Positions 60,551 through 61,929 of a stretch of 61,929 nt of DNA are shown piece after piece. The stretch covers positions 1 to 61,929 of the forward strand of contig JACQBQ010000023.1 of NCBI GenBank assembly GCA_016201905.1. Direction: 5' to 3'. Every line of letters begins with the position of its first letter. The stretch's first letter is position 1. The DNA comes from Candidatus Melainabacteria bacterium (GTDB lineage: Bacteria > Cyanobacteriota > Vampirovibrionia > 2-02-FULL-35-15). Position numbers and translations under genes: made by a program. The notes under the pieces were generated by a model. The model worked only from the letters and a program-made list of their open reading frames with translations, had not been told where the DNA came from and did not search any database.

Positions 60551-61925
60551 ATGAATAAAAACTGTAAACGACATCATATCTGTTCTTGACAAAAGAACAA
60601 TTAATAAAGTTGCCAAAGATGTAGATTTTATTAAGCGAAATAGAAATCTTACAGGCTTTGATTTCTTTCTTTCTCTTGTTTTTGGCTCTATCTCAATGAA
60701 GACTGTATCTCTTGCTGCACTTGTTGATTGTTGTAAGAACATTAATATTTCTAGACAAGCCCTTGACAAACGCTTTTGCAAAGAAGCAGTTTCTTTTTTA
60801 AAGAAGCTTCTTACAATACTATTTGATAAATGCTTAATAAGAGAGAAGAGTTGTTTGAAGTATTTGAAGGAGTTTTCTCAGGTACTAATTATTGACAGTT
60901 CCCTATGGCAACTGCATGAAAAATTAAAAGATGTTTTTCCTGGCTTTGGTGGTGCTAGCTCTAAAGCTGGCTGTAAACTTCAGCTAGTTTACAATTTACT
61001 TATTAATCAAATTCACTCTATTACAGTAACTGAAGGCACTAAAAATGATAGTGTTTATTCGGAAGAATTATTAGATATGATAAAGCAAAAAGCATTATTG
61101 TTATTTGACCTGGGATATTTCTCCATAAGATTCTTCCAAAAGATTCATGAAAAGGGTGCTTACTTCATCTCCAGATTAAAGGGTGATGTCAAAATATTTA
61201 ATTCTAAAACAAGAGAGCAAATAGATATTCTTAAATTCCTAAAGAAACTAAAGCAAGCTGATACAAATAAGTTTGAAATAAATATTCTATTAGGGGTAAA
61301 TCAAGGGGTGTCTATTCCTTGTCGTTTAATAGGGATGAAAGCACCTAAGTCAGTGGCAGATAAAAGGAGGATGCAGTACAAAAAAAGAAATAGAAGGGTA
61401 AAAACTGTAAAACAAATCACATTGCAGTTATATGATTGGACACTAATGATTACAAACACGCCTCATAATTTACTGCCAACATGGATAGTATATATTTGCT
61501 ATGAACTTCGTTGGCAGATAGAAATAATATTTAAACAATTCAAATCAATACTGCAAATACACAAGATAAATTCTGGCAGTGAACATAGAGTCAAATGTGA
61601 AATATATGGGAAATTAATTGCAGCGGTGATAATCACAAAAATTCATGGGAAGTTAAATGTCTGGTTTTGGAACAAGGAGAAAAAGGAGATCAGTCTAGAA
61701 AAGTTTTTTAAAACAATACAAACAAGAGCATTTATGTTTATGACCTTGCTACAAGAAAACTTTAAGAAAGCAATAAAGTTTTTAGAAGATGAAGTGCTAA
61801 GATGTTTGAGAAATTGTGTAAAATTAATTCAGCGGTCGAGAAGAACATCACTTGAAAATCTTCAACTCTCATCAAAAGAAAGATTTAGGAGCATAAAACC
61901 ATGTCAGATTCCTTCCTTAAGTTGA
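60551..61925 (+). CDS. IS4-family transposase, frameshifted near its start
   Basis: From ATG 60696 the frame gives 409 residues, but N-terminal family sequence (VDFIKRNRNLTGFDFFLSLVFG) lies in frame upstream with no start codon. ATG 60551, with AAAGGAC before it, reaches that frame if one A of the five-A run (60557-60561) is skipped, giving about 457 residues (MNKTVNDIISVLDKRTINK start). DDE catalytic residues: Asp in LIIDSSLW, Asp in LLLFDLGYF, Glu in the YREK signature Y-E-L-R-W-Q-I-E-x6-K near 61497-61548. TGA stop (61923-61925) lies inside the right inverted repeat. Confidence 0.85.
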
Positions 61926-61929
61926 CACA
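61916..61929 (-). repeat. IS right terminal inverted repeat
   Basis: CTTAAGTTGACACA, reverse complement of the left repeat; the transposase stop codon lies within it and the window ends at its last base. Confidence 0.9.

Larger units (their letters stand above)
60434..61929 (+). mobile_element. IS4-family insertion sequence (complete, 1496 bp)
   Basis: Perfect 14-bp terminal inverted repeats: TGTGTCAACTTAAG at 60434-60447 and its reverse complement CTTAAGTTGACACA at 61916-61929. One transposase gene lies between. The right end coincides with the last base of the window, so the target duplication cannot be checked. A contig break at a repeated element is a likely reason for the window ending here. 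Confidence 0.9.

Overview
The window is AT-rich (roughly one third G+C by eye) and gene-dense, with short intergenic gaps and the standard genetic code (TGA is used as a true stop). It carries ordinary bacterial housekeeping genes: complex I subunits, the C5 haem route from glutamyl-tRNA, gmk-rpoZ-coaBC, uvrB, lipA, PBP1A, and purine, branched-chain, Trp, Thr and Pro synthesis. ExbB/ExbD/TonB-like, MlaD-like and EnvC-like proteins point to a double-membrane envelope. Short GTAGRG...CYCTAC palindromes resemble the tiny dispersed repeats known from cyanobacteria. There are no photosynthesis genes, and many small EF-hand or glycine-zipper membrane proteins. A non-photosynthetic cyanobacterial relative (Vampirovibrionia/Melainabacteria, perhaps Caenarcaniphilales) is my best guess, held with low confidence.

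Layout. 1-8.8 kb: a secreted-type serine protease, PanE-like reductase, EF-hand lipoprotein, MCE protein, ATP sulfurylase, TrpC, TatC, ProB. 8.9-10.3 kb: four small membrane or exported proteins, one split by a C-run frameshift and one with an EF-hand. 10.3-14 kb: ExbD/ExbB/TonB-like energy transduction and a RidA protein. 14.3-15.8 kb: a GEMM-I (cyclic di-GMP-I type) riboswitch directly abutting a secreted subtilisin-like protease. 15.8-24.6 kb: PurQ, ThrC, exported hypotheticals, gmk-rpoZ-coaBC, TPR and AIM24-family proteins. 24.6-29.9 kb: nuoA-B-C and nuoD, separated by two opposite-strand paralogues with a PD-(D/E)XK-like signature. 29.9-34 kb: a PurC-PurS fusion, unknown proteins, a VWA protein and three tiny membrane proteins, one CcoS-like. 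34.1-39 kb: hemA-hemC-cobA/hemD-hemB. 39-52.3 kb: aldolase, uvrB, EnvC-like peptidase, phosphatase, YibE/F, lipA, flippase, sulfotransferase, RlmB-like methylase, PBP1A. 52.3-58.9 kb: glycine-zipper proteins, ilvE-like, EF-hand protein, methyltransferase, ilvD. 58.9-61.9 kb: tRNA-His followed by an accessory island of two toxin-antitoxin modules, two gene-tail remnants and an IS4-family element whose right inverted repeat ends exactly at the window edge.

How it fits together. The hem cluster supplies tetrapyrrole, consistent with a haem-using respiratory chain fed by complex I; a CcoS-like small protein hints at a cbb3-type oxidase elsewhere. Purine genes (purQ, purC-purS) are scattered. Sulfate activation (sat) and a PAPS-type sulfotransferase are both present but not adjacent.

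The points most worth a second look are: perfect palindromes lying inside trpC and panE (the trpC one coincides with an in-frame insertion of about 7 residues); the riboswitch-protease unit; the nuclease-like pair inside the nuo locus; the PurC-PurS fusion through a minisatellite-coded His/Ser/Thr linker; three modular copies of a CGTCATTGCGAG repeat; and frameshifts or stops in the small membrane cluster, the transposase and a PIN toxin.
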